A stretch of DNA of 64,000 nt from an uncultured bacterium (GTDB taxonomy: Bacteria; Actinomycetota; Actinomycetes; S36-B12; CAIKAW01): positions 41,429 to 105,428 of the forward strand of contig CAIKAW010000100.1 in assembly GCA_903825575.1 (NCBI GenBank). Reading direction: 5' to 3'. Numbering within the stretch: the stretch's first letter is position 1; each line of letters opens with the position of its first letter. The translations under genes were made by a program, and so were the position numbers. The notes beneath the pieces are model-generated. The model was not told where the DNA came from. It did not search any database and saw nothing but the letters and a program-made list of their open reading frames with translations. Positions 42,626-52,680 of this stretch are shown here, in pieces.

Positions 42626-43572
42626 CCTCTCAGCACGTTCCCGTTCTCGAACAGCGTTGTCTTGCGCTCCTGGCCCCGGCTTTGACTCGACCGGGCGCAG
42701 TTTTCGTCGACGCCACTGTCGGACTTGGGGGACACAGCGCGGCAGTGCTACAGGCTTTCCCGCAGGTCCGGTTGATCGGCTTAGATCGAGACTCTGTGGC
42801 GCTTGCTGCCAGTCGTAAGCGACTAGCCGAGCACGGCGAGCGCGTAACCCTTGTGCACGCGGTATTCGACCAACTACCCACGATCCTTGCTGAACTCGGC
42901 TTCCCACTGATTCAAGGCATCCTTTTCGACTTAGGTGTTTCCTCACTGCAATTGGATGAGGCCGAACGCGGATTCTCGTACTCACAAGATGCGCCGCTGG
43001 ATATGCGAATGGATCAAGGCACCGGGCCTACTGCCGCAGATGTCCTGAATTCCTACGATGCCGCAGACCTTGCCGCTTTGCTCTGGAAATTCGGTGAAGA
43101 GCGGTTCTCACGCCGGATCGCTGAATTGGTTGTCCGGGAACGCAACTCCGAACCCTTCACCAATAGCGCCCGACTGGTCGATCTAGTTCGCCGCGCTGTG
43201 CCGGCGGCTACTCGTCGGACCGGAGGGAATCCGGCCAAGCGTACTTTCCAGGCACTGCGGATCGAAGTCAACGCCGAACTTCAGGCCATCTCGGATGCGA
43301 TCCCGAGCGCCATCGAGGCGCTTGATCTTGGCGGGCGAATCGTCGTCATGTCATACCAGTCGCTTGAAGACCGGATCGTCAAGGCGAACTTGACGAAGGC
43401 AACCACATCTTTAGCACCACGAGACTTGCCCGTTGTTCCAGATTCCCTTGCACCGCAACTGAAACTGCTCACTCGAGGCGCCGAGAAGGCGCCTGAAGAC
43501 GAGGTCGCGCGTAACCCGCGTGCGGCATCGGTTCGACTCCGCGCTGCCGAACGAATCCGGGTGGCCGCATGA
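42622..43572 (+). CDS. rsmH: 16S rRNA (cytosine-1402-N4)-methyltransferase
   Basis: Methylates the P-site region of 16S rRNA. The 316-residue chain has [17 protein letters not shown], the SAM loop [65 protein letters not shown] and [14 protein letters not shown], which are RsmH/MraW signatures. The ATG overlaps the stop of the 47-residue ORF. The stop overlaps the ftsL-like gene by 4 bases. Confidence 0.96.
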   Translation: MTSQHVPVLEQRCLALLAPALTRPGAVFVDATVGLGGHSAAVLQAFPQVRLIGLDRDSVALAASRKRLAEHGERVTLVHAVFDQLPTILAELGFPLIQGILFDLGVSSLQLDEAERGFSYSQDAPLDMRMDQGTGPTAADVLNSYDAADLAALLWKFGEERFSRRIAELVVRERNSEPFTNSARLVDLVRRAVPAATRRTGGNPAKRTFQALRIEVNAELQAISDAIPSAIEALDLGGRIVVMSYQSLEDRIVKANLTKATTSLAPRDLPVVPDSLAPQLKLLTRGAEKAPEDEVARNPRAASVRLRAAERIRVAA

Positions 43573-44165
43573 GCGCCCTTGGTAGCGCCGCGCGCCTGTC
43601 GCCGACTGATGCGCCACCGCGCCAACAGCGAGCACGCTCTGCCGACGTCCGGACGATCACGCCGGTTCGAGTCCAACCCGTTGCGCGCCGCCGCGGACTT
43701 GGCGCATTCATGGGCTTGGTAGTTGGGCTGTTGGCCTCTGGGCTTTTCGGTCTGCTCCTTCTGAACACCACGCTGGGGGAAGGCTCGTTCCGCATTAAGG
43801 CGATGCAGGTAGCCGTGTCACAGCTATCGGATCAGACACAGCAACTCCAGCAGCAGGTTTCGCTGGCCGAAGCGCCGATGTCGTTGCGGAGTAAGGCCAG
43901 TGCACTGGGCATGGTGCCGAGTAGTTCACCGGTATTTCTGCGCCTATCTGACGACAAGATCTTGGGAGTCGGCGTTCCTGCCGTGGCCGGTCCGTGGGTG
44001 GTTGCCCCGCAGGTGGTGACCAAACCTGCCGTCACCAAACCTGTCGTGACCAAACCTGTCGTCACCAAACCTGTCGTGACCAAACCGACAACGGTGAAGT
44101 CGGTGACCAAGGCGCCAGCTAAGCCCGTGGCTAAGCCACCCACCAAAACTGTGACCAAGCACTGA
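43569..44165 (+). CDS. ftsL: FtsL-like division protein with VVTKP repeats
   Basis: A 198-residue bitopic protein. A basic cytoplasmic part ([13 protein letters not shown]) is followed by one membrane helix ([23 protein letters not shown]) and a short coiled coil ([35 protein letters not shown]). This matches FtsL in form and position. The outer tail is a lysine/proline repeat with VVTKP five times (44013-44087), then [17 protein letters not shown], unusual beside short FtsL proteins. It is probably needed for FtsQ/FtsI recruitment. The ATG overlaps rsmH, and the stop touches the ftsI start by one base. Confidence 0.82.
   Translation: MSALGSAARLSPTDAPPRQQRARSADVRTITPVRVQPVARRRGLGAFMGLVVGLLASGLFGLLLLNTTLGEGSFRIKAMQVAVSQLSDQTQQLQQQVSLAEAPMSLRSKASALGMVPSSSPVFLRLSDDKILGVGVPAVAGPWVVAPQVVTKPAVTKPVVTKPVVTKPVVTKPTTVKSVTKAPAKPVAKPPTKTVTKH
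44013..44087 (+). repeat. 15-bp tandem repeat in ftsL coding V-V-T-K-P
   Basis: Five in-frame units of 15 bases (consensus GTCGTGACCAAACCT) code VVTKP or AVTKP. Units differ mostly at third positions (GTG/GTC), a sign of maintained coding. It forms the start of the extracytoplasmic tail. Copy number may vary between strains. Confidence 0.9.
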
Positions 44166-46012
44166 TGGCGACGATCGCTCCGCCTCGGCCGCCTAGCCGA
44201 CCAGCCTCCGCGCCGCGATCACGGACAGCACGTCCGGCAACGCCAGCGCGTTCGGGATCCCGGCCACCTCTTCGGCCGCGCCGGCCCGAGAGAGTCAGGA
44301 TGGCCGATCCACGTCGCAGACTGCGCGCCTTTATTGTTTTTGCCGCTGTTGTGTTAGCCATCTTCGGGGCCCGACTGGTGCAGATCCAAGGCATCCAGGG
44401 GCCGGCCTTGGCTCGTGCGGGTGAGGCGTCACTGCTGCGAACAATCTCGCTACCGGCACTGCGCGGGACCATCACGGATATAAACGGCGTCGTCCTCGCG
44501 CAATCAATGGATGCGGTGAATGTCACCTGCGATCAGACCCAGGTGACGAACCCTGGTCTTGAAGCGGTCGCACTTTCACCAATCGTCGGTGTGGATGTCG
44601 CAACGCTCACGTCTCGGCTAACAGGGGTTCGACGCTTCGCATACGTAGCCAAGGGACTGACGCCACAGAAGTGGCTGCAGGTAGCAGCCCTGAAGTTGCC
44701 GGGTGTGCTATCCGAGCGCACCCAGGCGCGCTTCTACCCGGCAGGGCCGGTCGGTGCGAACCTGGTCGGCTTCGTTGGTGCGGCTGGCACAGGATTGGCC
44801 GGCGTTGAGTACGCGCTCAATGCCCCACTGGCCGGGGTTCCGGGGTCCCTCACCTATGAACGCGGATCCGGCGGCAGCGTGATCGCAACCGGGGTCAATC
44901 AGCAGATTGCCGCAATTCAAGGTGTGACTGTTCGACTGACAATCAACCGCGATATTCAGTACATGGCACAGCAGGCAATCGCCGATCAGGTTGCCGCCGC
45001 CCAAGCTGACAGCGGAACCGTAGTTGTCATGGACCCGGCCACTGGCCAGATCGTGGCCATGGCGACCGTTCCGACAGTGGATTCCAATCATCCCGGTGGA
45101 GCCGCGGCCAGTGATCGTGGAAACCGGGCGGTCAGTGATGTATTCGAACCTGGATCGACTAGCAAGGTCATGACGATGTCTGCTGTGATTCAGGAGCGGG
45201 CAGCTAATCCGTTGACTCACATCGTTGTCCCACCGACTTTGCTGCGCGGAGGAAAGACGTTTCACGACGATATCGCGCACGGCACTTGGGACCTGACGCT
45301 GACCGGAGTTCTAGCTCGATCGAGCAACCTAGGGACCATTCTGGCTTCCGAGAAGATCGGCGCCGCCACACTTTACAAGTACCTAAAGTTGTTCGGCATT
45401 GGTGAATCGACCGGAATGAACTTCCCGGGGGAGTCGACTGGTTTCATTCCTACTTTGACAAATTGGTCGAGGACTTCTTTCCCGACTATCGCCTTCGGTC
45501 AGGGACTTTCGCTGACAGCCGTGCAGGCTGCCAGCGTGTACTCGACGATCGCAAACAACGGAGTTCGGGTCGCGCCCAGCGTGATCGCCGGCACCACCGG
45601 TTCCAATGGACTTTTCAGCCCGGCGCCGGCTGCAACTAGTGTGCAGGTGGTCTCTGCAGCAACGGCTACAACCATTCGCACGATGTTGGAATCTGTCGTA
45701 TCAGATCAAGGTACCGCTCCGCTGGCGAGCATCCCTGGCTACCGGGTAGCTGGCAAGACCGGTACTGCTAACCGGATCGACTCAAGGTGTTCGTGCTATC
45801 GCGGATATACCTCGTCCTTCATCGGAATGGCGCCCGCCGATGCGCCGCGCTTAGTGGTGGCCGTCTTCCTGCAGAACCCGCGTAATGGTCACTTCGGCGG
45901 GCAGTTGGCTGCCCCAGTATTCAAGCGAGTCATGACCTATGCCCTCCAGGTGCTTGGGATTCCTCCGACAGACACCCGTCGGCCGATCCTTCCAATCACC
46001 TTCGGCGGATAG
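44165..46012 (+). CDS. ftsI: Penicillin-binding protein FtsI (class B, septal transpeptidase)
   Basis: The septal transpeptidase that crosslinks peptidoglycan with FtsW. The 615-residue chain has a long Pro/Arg-rich cytoplasmic start (PRPPSRPASAPRSRTARPA), one membrane helix (RAFIVFAAVVLAIFGARLVQI), a dimerization domain and the transpeptidase domain. The motifs are SxxK at Ser331-Lys334 (FEPGSTSKVM), SxN (RSSNLG) and KTG (KTGTAN). A cysteine pair follows KTG (SRCSCYRGY), as in many actinobacterial FtsI. ATG 44165 overlaps the ftsL-like stop by one base. Confidence 0.95.
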   Translation: MATIAPPRPPSRPASAPRSRTARPATPARSGSRPPLRPRRPERVRMADPRRRLRAFIVFAAVVLAIFGARLVQIQGIQGPALARAGEASLLRTISLPALRGTITDINGVVLAQSMDAVNVTCDQTQVTNPGLEAVALSPIVGVDVATLTSRLTGVRRFAYVAKGLTPQKWLQVAALKLPGVLSERTQARFYPAGPVGANLVGFVGAAGTGLAGVEYALNAPLAGVPGSLTYERGSGGSVIATGVNQQIAAIQGVTVRLTINRDIQYMAQQAIADQVAAAQADSGTVVVMDPATGQIVAMATVPTVDSNHPGGAAASDRGNRAVSDVFEPGSTSKVMTMSAVIQERAANPLTHIVVPPTLLRGGKTFHDDIAHGTWDLTLTGVLARSSNLGTILASEKIGAATLYKYLKLFGIGESTGMNFPGESTGFIPTLTNWSRTSFPTIAFGQGLSLTAVQAASVYSTIANNGVRVAPSVIAGTTGSNGLFSPAPAATSVQVVSAATATTIRTMLESVVSDQGTAPLASIPGYRVAGKTGTANRIDSRCSCYRGYTSSFIGMAPADAPRLVVAVFLQNPRNGHFGGQLAAPVFKRVMTYALQVLGIPPTDTRRPILPITFGG

Positions 46013-46021
46013 CCTCGAGCC

Positions 46022-47569
46022 GTGACCCCGCCGCTGCGTCCGAAGCGCCGCCCGCAAACGCTATCCGCGGCCGCTGGATTCCTTGGAATACCTATCGGGT
46101 CGAAGTGGCACGAAATCTTGATCTCTGGTGTCACGCTGGATTCTGCTGACACCGCGCCGGGAGACCTGTTCATCGGGCGTTCGGGCGCGCACGGACATGG
46201 AGCAACGTATGCCGCAGCCGCGATATCAGCAGGAGCGGCGGCCGTTCTTACCGACGAGGCCGGCTCAGCGCTGCTCCAAGACCTCCCCGCGCAGATTCCG
46301 GTGCTAGTGGTGCCTGATGTCGCCGGGACGATCGGCCGATTGGCGGCTTGGGTTTACGGCGATCCGGCCAAAGAGCTCACCACCATTGGCGTGACTGGTA
46401 CTAACGGTAAAACCACCACAAGTTGGTTGATCGAATCAGCATTGCGACATGCTGGTGTTGCTGTTGGTTTGCTGGGCACCTTGGGGGTTCACCTTTCGGC
46501 GAGCGCAAGCGGCGAGCGAATTGAACTGCCTTCTTCTCGGACTACGCCGGAAGCGACTGAACTTCAGGCGATCTTGGCCGTCATGCGTGAGGCCGGAATA
46601 ACTCATGTCGCGATGGAGGTTTCCAGCCACGCGCTGGCCCTGGGTCGTGTGAACGGACTGGTTTATGACTTGGCTATCTTCACAAATCTGAGTCAGGATC
46701 ATTTGGATTTTCATTCCAACCTAGAGTCGTACTTCGCAGCGAAACAAAAGCTGTTCGACCCAGAGCAGGCGCGTAAGGGGCTGGTGTGGCTTGGCGACGA
46801 ATGGGGCCGAACTCTGGCCGCCCGGGCACGCATTCCGATCGTGACTTTCGATTCAGAAGGTTTAGCAGATTGGACTGCAGTCAATATCGTTTCTGCCGCA
46901 ACTGGAACGTCGACCTTCGAAGTGCACGGCCCAAATAGCGTCGTCGTTCCCGTTCGACTCCAGTTACCTGGTCGGTTTCAAGTTGCGAATGCCGTCGCAG
47001 CTGTCGCAGCGCTCGTCGAGCTTGGTCTACCACCTGAAATCGCGGCGGCCGGGGTCTCAAACTGCGTTGGCGTGCCCGGGCGGATGGAGAATGTGGCCAT
47101 GGGACAGCCATTCTTGGCAGTCGTCGACTATGCGCACACTCCGGACGCAGTATCGCGAGTGTGTGCTGCGGTAAGTCGAATCATCACAGGGCGGTTACTC
47201 GTACTAGTGGGTGCTGGCGGGGACCGAGACAGAGCTAAACGTTCGGATATGGGCCGGGAAGCGGCGGCGTGTGCGGCTGTCGTAGTAGTGACCGACGACA
47301 ACCCACGGAGCGAGGACCCAGCTGCTATTCGTAGCGAAGTTCTCGTGGGTGCGAAGTCCGCAACGCAGGTGAACCGTGCCGAGGCGCGCGAGATTCCGGA
47401 TCGTGAGGCCGCTATTGACTTCCTAGTTGGATTGGCTCGACCTGGCGACGCGGTGTTAATCCTGGGCAAGGGCGCCGAAACAACTCAAGAGGTGCGCGGT
47501 CGGTTCTTGCAGTTCGACGACCGGGTTGTTTTGCGGGCAGCGTTGGCTCGTCAAGGGTGGGATATTTGA
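46022..47569 (+). CDS. murE: UDP-MurNAc-L-Ala-D-Glu:diaminopimelate ligase MurE
   Basis: Adds the third stem residue to the cytoplasmic peptidoglycan precursor. The 515-residue chain has ITGTNGKTTTSWLIESAL-type P-loop (VTGTNGKTTTSW), MEVSSHALALGRVNGLVYDLAIFTNLSQDHLDFH and, near the end, VTDDNPRSEDPAAIRSEVL. The DNPR motif selects diaminopimelate over lysine, so the wall is diaminopimelate-type. The start is GTG at 46022, 10 bases after ftsI. The stop overlaps the murF start. Confidence 0.96.
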   Translation: MTPPLRPKRRPQTLSAAAGFLGIPIGSKWHEILISGVTLDSADTAPGDLFIGRSGAHGHGATYAAAAISAGAAAVLTDEAGSALLQDLPAQIPVLVVPDVAGTIGRLAAWVYGDPAKELTTIGVTGTNGKTTTSWLIESALRHAGVAVGLLGTLGVHLSASASGERIELPSSRTTPEATELQAILAVMREAGITHVAMEVSSHALALGRVNGLVYDLAIFTNLSQDHLDFHSNLESYFAAKQKLFDPEQARKGLVWLGDEWGRTLAARARIPIVTFDSEGLADWTAVNIVSAATGTSTFEVHGPNSVVVPVRLQLPGRFQVANAVAAVAALVELGLPPEIAAAGVSNCVGVPGRMENVAMGQPFLAVVDYAHTPDAVSRVCAAVSRIITGRLLVLVGAGGDRDRAKRSDMGREAAACAAVVVVTDDNPRSEDPAAIRSEVLVGAKSATQVNRAEAREIPDREAAIDFLVGLARPGDAVLILGKGAETTQEVRGRFLQFDDRVVLRAALARQGWDI

Positions 47570-48981
47570 TGATCGAAATCTCGTTGGCGCAGATTAGACA
47601 GCTACTTGATTCGCAGCTGAGTCCCAATGTTGAGCAACCTAGCTTTCGATTCCCCAATGCGGTCGTCAACGGAAGGGTCGTTATCGATTCCAGGGAAGTC
47701 CGTGCTGGTGATCTGTTTGTTGCGTTGCCCGGTGAACGCGCCGACGGGGCCGACTTCATCCCGATGGCATTGGCAGCCGGTGCCGTTGGGGTCGTAACAT
47801 CGACGGAATTCGAGGGCCCCGTAATCATTGTCAGTGATCCAGTTCGGGCCTTGGGGTCGTTGGCGCACGGCGTGGCAGGGCTGTTGTCGGACCTGACGGT
47901 CATCGGAATCACAGGCTCAACAGGCAAGACGAGTACCAAAGATCTCCTAGCTCAAATCTTGGCTTTGGTGGCCCCGACTATCGCTCCAAAAGAATCCTTC
48001 AACAACGAGATCGGATTGCCGCTGACGGTGCTGCGTTCAGACAAAGGCACGCGGTATCTGGTTCTGGAGCTCGGTGCGCGCGGTCCAGGGCATTTGCGCT
48101 ACCTGTGTGGAATCGCCCCGCCGAACGCTGCAGTGGTACTCAACGTGGGCACCGCGCATTTGGGGGAGTTCGGGGACAGAGCAGCGATAGCGGCTGCCAA
48201 GGCTGAGATCGTGACCGCCGTGCAACCAGGCGGAGTCGTGCTGCTCAATGCCGATGACCCGTTGGTGCTTGCGATGCGGACCAATGTGGCTGCTGGCGTT
48301 CGCATCATCACCTTCGCCCAAGTAGCCGACGCAGACGTATCCGCAGGCAATGTGCAGTTGGACGAGCAAGCTAGAGCGTCATTTGATTTGTCGTGGAATC
48401 GCGAAACTGAGCGCGTTCAACTTCAACTGGTGGGAGCCCACCAAGTGGCGAATGCGTTGGCAGCCGCGTCCGTGTGCTTTGGCCTCGGGATTCCAATCGC
48501 CGCCGTTGCCGCCGGGTTGCGGTCGGCGACTGCGCAGAGTAAGTGGCGGATGCAGGTGAGCGAAACCGCCGATGGTGTGATCGTCGTGAATGACGCCTAC
48601 AACGCAAATCCCGAGTCAATGCGGGCCGCACTAACGTCGCTGGTGGTGCTGGGGCGGGGTAGACCGACTTGGGCGGTGCTTGGTGAAATGCGCGAACTTG
48701 GGCCCGAGAGTGCGCAGCAGCACGAGTTGGTTGGTGCGCTGGTGGCTGAAGTTGGTATCGACCGACTCGTCGTGGTGGGTTCACCTGCCTTGCCGATGTA
48801 CGAGGCCGCCGCCAAATCAACGTCGTGGAGGGGACAAGCGGTCTTTGTTGATTCCGTCGCGGCAGCCGAAGAACTGGTCTTAGAAGCGGTACGGTCCGGG
48901 GACGTGGTGCTGGTCAAAGCGTCCCGAGCGGTGGGGCTGGAAGCGGTCGCCGAAACCCTGGAACGGAGGAGTCGGCCGTGA
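47569..48981 (+). CDS. murF: UDP-MurNAc-tripeptide:D-Ala-D-Ala ligase MurF
   Basis: Adds D-Ala-D-Ala to the precursor. The 470-residue chain has VVIDSREVRAGDLFVALPGERADG, the P-loop ITGSTGKTSTKDLLAQI, ESFNNEIGLPLTVL, LELGARGPGHLRYL and VVNDAYNANPESMRAAL. These are MurF-specific. ATG 47569 shares one base with the murE stop (TGATG). The longer frame from 47557 lies inside murE. It is followed by mraY with a 4-base overlap. Confidence 0.96.
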   Translation: MIEISLAQIRQLLDSQLSPNVEQPSFRFPNAVVNGRVVIDSREVRAGDLFVALPGERADGADFIPMALAAGAVGVVTSTEFEGPVIIVSDPVRALGSLAHGVAGLLSDLTVIGITGSTGKTSTKDLLAQILALVAPTIAPKESFNNEIGLPLTVLRSDKGTRYLVLELGARGPGHLRYLCGIAPPNAAVVLNVGTAHLGEFGDRAAIAAAKAEIVTAVQPGGVVLLNADDPLVLAMRTNVAAGVRIITFAQVADADVSAGNVQLDEQARASFDLSWNRETERVQLQLVGAHQVANALAAASVCFGLGIPIAAVAAGLRSATAQSKWRMQVSETADGVIVVNDAYNANPESMRAALTSLVVLGRGRPTWAVLGEMRELGPESAQQHELVGALVAEVGIDRLVVVGSPALPMYEAAAKSTSWRGQAVFVDSVAAAEELVLEAVRSGDVVLVKASRAVGLEAVAETLERRSRP

Positions 48982-50048
48982 GGCTCGTGATTATCTCCGG
49001 CGGAGTCTCCTTGCTGGTGACCCTATTCGGAACGCCATTACTTATTCGCTTTCTCAACCGCCATGGGTATTCGCAAGCGATTCGGGTATCAACTGGCGAC
49101 GAACACTATCCGGCTCATGAAGGCAAACGCGGTACTCCCTCTATGGGTGGACTTGCGATCCTGGTTGGGATCCTCGTTGGGTACTTGGTCGCACATGTGG
49201 CGACCTTGCGTGACCCAACTGTCTCTGGGCTTCTTGGGCTTGGGCTCATCGTTGGACTCGGCTTAGTCGGGCTTGCCGACGACTATTTGAAAGTATTCAA
49301 GCAACGCAGCACCGGGGTACGTGCGCGCACCAAGTTGATCGGCCAAACGGTCTTGGCGATGTCATTTGCTTGGCTGGCCGTCCACTTCCCCAATGCGACC
49401 CTGCACACGCCGGCATCGCGTGGTGTTTCAACAATTCGCGATACGGCGATCGTTTTGCCAGTGCTCGGTTTCATGGTTTGGATCTGGTTCCTAGTTACTT
49501 CATCAACCAACGCAGTGAACCTGACCGACGGCCTCGATGGATTGGCTGTCGGCGCAGCGGCTATGACATTTGCCGCCTATACGGGAATCGCAACCTGGCA
49601 GTTTGGGCACGACTGCGCCTACCGGCATCTGGTCCAGTGCTACTGGGTTCGCGATCCGCTGGATCTGGCGGTGTTGGCCGCCGGATGCGCAGGGGCGTGT
49701 TTCGGATTCTTGTGGTGGAACACATCGCCGGCTCGAATCTTCATGGGAGACACCGGATCACTAGCTCTCGGGGGCGGGATAGCGGCCTTGGCAGTTATGA
49801 CTCGCACCGAGCTGCTGCTGCCGCTGTTGGGTGGGCTTTTCGTGATCACAACGCTTTCCGTGATCGGGCAGGTCCTGTCGTTCAAACTCACTGGCCGCCG
49901 GATCTTCCGGATGGCTCCGCTACACCACCATTTCGAGATGCTGGGCTGGCCAGAAGTGCTGATAGTGGTCCGCTTTTGGGTCATCCAAGGACTGTTTTGT
50001 GTTGCGGCACTGGCCGCTTTCTACGCTGAGTGGGTGCGCAACGGATGA
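48978..50048 (+). CDS. mraY: Phospho-MurNAc-pentapeptide translocase MraY
   Basis: Transfers the precursor to undecaprenyl phosphate to make lipid I. The 356-residue polytopic protein has HEGKRGTPSMGGLAIL, LADDYLKVFKQRSTGVRARTKL (Mg-binding aspartates), NAVNLTDGLDGLAVG, FMGDTGSLALGGGIA and MAPLHHHFEMLGWPE. These are all MraY hallmarks. GTG 48978 overlaps the murF stop by 4 bases, and the stop overlaps murD. It acts at the inner membrane face. Confidence 0.96.
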   Translation: MRLVIISGGVSLLVTLFGTPLLIRFLNRHGYSQAIRVSTGDEHYPAHEGKRGTPSMGGLAILVGILVGYLVAHVATLRDPTVSGLLGLGLIVGLGLVGLADDYLKVFKQRSTGVRARTKLIGQTVLAMSFAWLAVHFPNATLHTPASRGVSTIRDTAIVLPVLGFMVWIWFLVTSSTNAVNLTDGLDGLAVGAAAMTFAAYTGIATWQFGHDCAYRHLVQCYWVRDPLDLAVLAAGCAGACFGFLWWNTSPARIFMGDTGSLALGGGIAALAVMTRTELLLPLLGGLFVITTLSVIGQVLSFKLTGRRIFRMAPLHHHFEMLGWPEVLIVVRFWVIQGLFCVAALAAFYAEWVRNG

Positions 50049-51484
50049 CCGTCGATGTCAGCGGCTTCTCCCGCACATCGGCCTGGCAGAACCTTCGGGT
50101 AGTCGTCGCTGGGATCGGTACTGCAGGGTTTGCCTGCGCGGATGTCCTAGCCGATCTTGGCGCCCGCGTGGTGGTACTAGACGCTGGAGAAGGTGCAGCG
50201 CAACGTGAGCGAGCCGACGTGCTTGATGTCCTCGGGGTCGAAGTGGTCCTGGGCGCACTGGGCGACACTTTGCCCTCAGGTATTGACCTTCTTGTTGTTT
50301 CTCCTGGCTATCGCCCTAGCCATCCGCTGATCACTGCTGCTCAACGATCCGGTGTGCCCGTGTGGGGCGAACTGGAATTGGCCTGGCGACTACGTGATGT
50401 AACCACGGCCGCCGAGTGGCTCGTCGTGACTGGCACCAACGGAAAGACGACTACGACGCTCATGGTCGAAGCAATGCTAAAAGCAGATGGGCGCGCCGCG
50501 GTCGCCGCCGGAAACATCGGCAACCCACTTGTGTACGTGGTCATGCATGAACAGCTTGACGCGATCGCACTTGAAGTTGGCGCTCCGCAACTGCCATTCG
50601 TTAGCTCGATGAGTCCCCAGGCCGTCGTCTGCCTGAACCTTGCCGAAGATCACGTTGACCATTTCGGGTCATATGAACAGTATGTTGCGGCGAAAGCTAG
50701 GGCCTATAACAACACCAAGCTCGCGGCTATCTACAACGTCGCCGACCGGGCAACCGAACAGTTGGTTATGGATGCTGATGTGGTCGAAGGTTGTCGCGCC
50801 ATTGGATTTACGCTGGGAGCGCCTAGTCCATCAATGGTGGGTGTCGTCGAGGATCTGATAGTTGATCGGGCGTTCATTCCCAACAGACAGCACGAGTCAG
50901 TGGTCCTTGCTGAGTTGTCAGACGTGCGGCCATTCGCTTCGCATCAGGTGGCCAATGCCTTGGCAGCTGCTGCGGTGGTTCGGTCACATGGCGTTCGACC
51001 TGAGTCGGTCGCACTAGGACTTCGCAATTTCGTCCCAGCCGGGCACCGGATCGCCGATGTCGCGACGATAGCCGGGGTGCGTTATGTCGACGATTCCAAG
51101 GCCACTAACTGTCACGCTGCTCAGACTTCGCTGCTCGCCTACGAGAAGGTTGTTTGGGTGGCCGGAGGCCTGGCGAAGGGCCAATCTTTCGATGAACTCG
51201 TACGGCGCACTCGAGATCACCTGCGAGCTGTAGTCCTGCTTGGGGCAGATCGGGCATTGATCGCCGAGGCGCTGGGCCGACACGCGCCGGATGTGCCCAT
51301 TGTCGAGGTGGACCGGCGCGAGACTGGAGCGATGGTCGAGGTGGTCGCCGCTGCGAGGGCGTTGGCGCAAGCGGGGGACGTGGTCCTGCTTGCCCCAGGA
51401 TGCGCGTCGTGGGACATGTTCCGCGACTATGAAGATCGAGGTGAGCAGTTTGCCGCTGCGGTCCTGGCAGGGGCGAAATCTTGA
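50045..51484 (+). CDS. murD: UDP-MurNAc-L-alanine:D-glutamate ligase MurD
   Basis: Adds D-glutamate to UDP-MurNAc-L-Ala. The 479-residue chain has a Rossmann start (NLRVVVAGIGTAGFACADVLADLGARV), the P-loop VTGTNGKTTTTLMVEAML, LNLAEDHVDHFGSYEQYVAAKAR and VRYVDDSKATNCHAAQTSL. ATG 50045 overlaps the mraY stop (ATGA). The earlier in-frame start at 50030 lies within mraY and is not needed. The stop overlaps ftsW. Confidence 0.96.
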   Translation: MTVDVSGFSRTSAWQNLRVVVAGIGTAGFACADVLADLGARVVVLDAGEGAAQRERADVLDVLGVEVVLGALGDTLPSGIDLLVVSPGYRPSHPLITAAQRSGVPVWGELELAWRLRDVTTAAEWLVVTGTNGKTTTTLMVEAMLKADGRAAVAAGNIGNPLVYVVMHEQLDAIALEVGAPQLPFVSSMSPQAVVCLNLAEDHVDHFGSYEQYVAAKARAYNNTKLAAIYNVADRATEQLVMDADVVEGCRAIGFTLGAPSPSMVGVVEDLIVDRAFIPNRQHESVVLAELSDVRPFASHQVANALAAAAVVRSHGVRPESVALGLRNFVPAGHRIADVATIAGVRYVDDSKATNCHAAQTSLLAYEKVVWVAGGLAKGQSFDELVRRTRDHLRAVVLLGADRALIAEALGRHAPDVPIVEVDRRETGAMVEVVAAARALAQAGDVVLLAPGCASWDMFRDYEDRGEQFAAAVLAGAKS

Positions 51485-52680
51485 CTACCGTGCACCCAAA
51501 CCGGACCACAGCGGAGTCAGCTCGCCGCCCGAGGCTTGTTGAGCATCCATTAAGTGGCTACCTGCTCTTGCTCGGCGCAACTCTGCTGCTGCTGCTCCTC
51601 GGACTGGTCATGGTGCTTTCAGCAAGCAGCGTGCTTTCGTTACGAACAACGGGATCGCCATACACGCTCGCCGAACGACAGGCCCTCTTCGCAGCCTGTG
51701 GGCTGCCCTTGATGTTTTTGGTATCTCGATTGCCGGTCACGTTCTTTAGGCGCCTAGCCTGGCCTTTGCTTGGTCTTGCGCTGGTTGGTCTAGTCGCCGT
51801 CTTGATTCCAGGAATCGGAGTCAACGCGCGCGGTCACCAGAACTGGATTCCAATCTTTGGCCCGTTCCGTCTCCAGCCAAGTGAGTTCGCCAAGCTCGCA
51901 CTTGTGATCTGGATTGCTGAGTTGCTGGCGCGCAAACAGTCCATTACCAATCAGTGGAAGCACTTGCTGGTTCCGCTTGTTCCAGTTGCTCTGTTGGTCG
52001 TCTTGCTGATCCTGCTCGAAGGCGACCTTGGGACCACGCTGATTGTGATCCCACTTGTGCTCGTGATGATGTTCGTTGCGGGGGCTCCCGGTCGGGTCTT
52101 TGGATTTGCCGGAGTCGGTGTGGTAGCGATGGTTGCGTTGATGGCATATGAGAAGCCGTATCGAATGCGCCGACTGGTCTCGTTTCTTCACCCGTCGCAG
52201 GATCCAGGTGGTGCTGGCTACCAGGTCTTACACGGGTGGTACTCGCTTGCAAATGGCGGGTGGTTTGGCGTCGGTCTCGGTGCCAGTCGCCAGAAGTGGG
52301 GAGGACTGCCCGAGGCACACACCGATTTCATCTTCGCGGTTGTCGGCGAGGAACTCGGGCTTGTGGGAACCTTCCTCGTTCTTGCTCTCTTTGCAACGAT
52401 CGCGTACGCCGCGATTCGCTTGGCACTGCGCACACAGGACGTTTTTGTTCGCCTAGCTGCCGCTGGAGTGACCGCGTGGTTGTTGTTCCAAGCCTTCATT
52501 AACATTGGCGCTGTACTCAGGCTGTTGCCTAGCACTGGTGTACCGCTGCCACTTGTTTCCTACGGTGGTTCTTCGCTAATCCCGACCATGCTGGCCCTGG
52601 GCATGCTCATGTCATTTGCCCGCCAGGAGCCTGCGGCCCGCGCCGCCGCGGCCGCGCCTAAGCGCGGTCCCAAGCGGTGA
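51481..52680 (+). CDS. ftsW: Lipid II polymerase FtsW (SEDS family)
   Basis: Polymerizes septal peptidoglycan from lipid II together with FtsI. The 399-residue protein has about ten membrane helices. It carries [15 protein letters not shown] [30 protein letters not shown], the SEDS catalytic Asp region [33 protein letters not shown] and the end [28 protein letters not shown]. The start is TTG 51481 in a TTGA overlap with murD, in line with the cluster's pattern. A cytoplasmic tail ([13 protein letters not shown]) ends it. Confidence 0.95.
   Translation: MTTVHPNRTTAESARRPRLVEHPLSGYLLLLGATLLLLLLGLVMVLSASSVLSLRTTGSPYTLAERQALFAACGLPLMFLVSRLPVTFFRRLAWPLLGLALVGLVAVLIPGIGVNARGHQNWIPIFGPFRLQPSEFAKLALVIWIAELLARKQSITNQWKHLLVPLVPVALLVVLLILLEGDLGTTLIVIPLVLVMMFVAGAPGRVFGFAGVGVVAMVALMAYEKPYRMRRLVSFLHPSQDPGGAGYQVLHGWYSLANGGWFGVGLGASRQKWGGLPEAHTDFIFAVVGEELGLVGTFLVLALFATIAYAAIRLALRTQDVFVRLAAAGVTAWLLFQAFINIGAVLRLLPSTGVPLPLVSYGGSSLIPTMLALGMLMSFARQEPAARAAAAAPKRGPKR

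Noticed and set aside
42470..42985. 171-residue minus-strand ORF over the rsmH start
   Set aside because: It is antisense to rsmH and the 47-residue ORF, Arg/Pro/Gln-rich and without motif.
44013..44087. CRISPR or intergenic repeat
   Set aside because: There are no spacers; the repeat is in frame inside the ftsL-like gene.
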